DNA from: Bacillus sp. FJAT-28004
GTDB lineage: Bacteria > Bacillota > Bacilli > Paenibacillales > Paenibacillaceae
Assembly (NCBI RefSeq): GCF_001280845.1
Contig: NZ_LGHP01000001.1
Span: forward strand, 1,194,319 to 1,258,318
Direction of reading: 5' to 3'
Length of the DNA stretch: 64,000 nt
Shown: positions 63,802-64,000 of the stretch, in pieces
How positions within the stretch are numbered: the stretch's first letter is position 1
Layout: every line of letters begins with the position of its first letter
The notes under the pieces: generated by a model
Told to the model about the DNA's origin: nothing
The model's input: the letters and a program-made list of their open reading frames with translations, nothing else
Databases searched by the model: none
Made by a program: the position numbers and the translations under genes

Positions 63802-64000
63802 ATGTATACAATAAATGCTGGAGCCTTAAAGTTGCAGTTAAACGAAAAAGGTCAAATCACAGCTATGAACGATAGCAAAGATCATGCTTATGCATCAACG
63901 ACACAAACAACTGTGCTTATTCGCATTGTCATCGATGGTCGAATGGAGGTGCCTTCGAAGGCATCCTTCAACGTGGAACTGGGGCAAATAACATTTGAAT
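63802..64000 (+). CDS. Start of a gene cut by the window end
   Basis: 66 codons from an ATG with GGGAGATAGGAG upstream. It reads MYTINAGALKLQLNEKGQIT and continues with strands typical of the N-terminal beta domain of some glycan-active enzymes. The operon position behind the binding protein supports a catabolic enzyme, but the visible part is too short to name it. Confidence 0.6.
   Translation, partial: MYTINAGALKLQLNEKGQITAMNDSKDHAYASTTQTTVLIRIVIDGRMEVPSKASFNVELGQITFE

Overview
The window looks like a Paenibacillus-type endospore-forming Firmicute chromosome. Supporting signs are the order polA-mutM-ytaF-coaE followed by nrdR, an alpha/beta-type small acid-soluble spore protein, AGGAGG-type ribosome binding sites, S-layer-homology anchoring, LplB/YtcP-type sugar permeases and a YesM-like sensor kinase with an AraC-type response regulator. 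No database search was possible, so the assignment rests on gene order and recognised sequence motifs.

Layout. 1-11.75 kb is ordinary core genome: the end of the phosphate-uptake operon (pstA 3' end, pstB, phoU); a translationally coupled GGDEF and EAL pair for cyclic-di-GMP; polA, mutM, ytaF, coaE, a lytic transglycosylase, a spore protein gene on the minus strand, nrdR and an intact tRNA-Ala(GGC).

11.75-56.5 kb is a mosaic of accessory DNA at this tRNA. Pieces of a tRNA-Ala 3' half recur at about 13.74, 17.47, 41.27, 50.81 and 56.45 kb, several beside short tandem repeats that look like integrase arm sites. The remnant 11.8-17.4 kb carries a DUF4317 gene between two copies of one 23-bp repeat, a decayed blaI-blaR1 pair and an ECF sigma/anti-sigma pair. 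The best-preserved element is 17.5-41.3 kb. It has an integrase, DUF6075 and excisionase-like genes at its left end, a possible replication protein, a second tyrosine recombinase and an MT-A70 methyltransferase. Its cargo is secreted proteins behind an unusual hydrolase-fold/SARP regulator, then a RadC-like gene, a type I restriction-modification operon and a frameshifted protein kinase. 41.3-56.5 kb holds a 2737-residue S-layer-anchored beta-helix protein, a decayed SLH gene, two possible immunity proteins (SMI1/KNR4 and SF0329), a DoxX gene with paired operators, and an AraC regulator divergent from a sulfatase.

56.7-64 kb is a carbohydrate-uptake locus: AraC-type response regulator, sensor kinase, two LplB/YtcP-type permeases, a lipoprotein binding protein and the start of another gene. 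With the sulfatase and the giant beta-helix protein it suggests use of a sulfated or acidic polysaccharide; this is inferred from context.

The most interesting candidates are: (1) the alpha/beta-hydrolase-fold/SARP fusion whose nucleophile serine is glycine, followed by an 11-bp-phased direct repeat in front of the next promoter; (2) the protein kinase beside the type I restriction operon; (3) the multi-copy attachment-site architecture.
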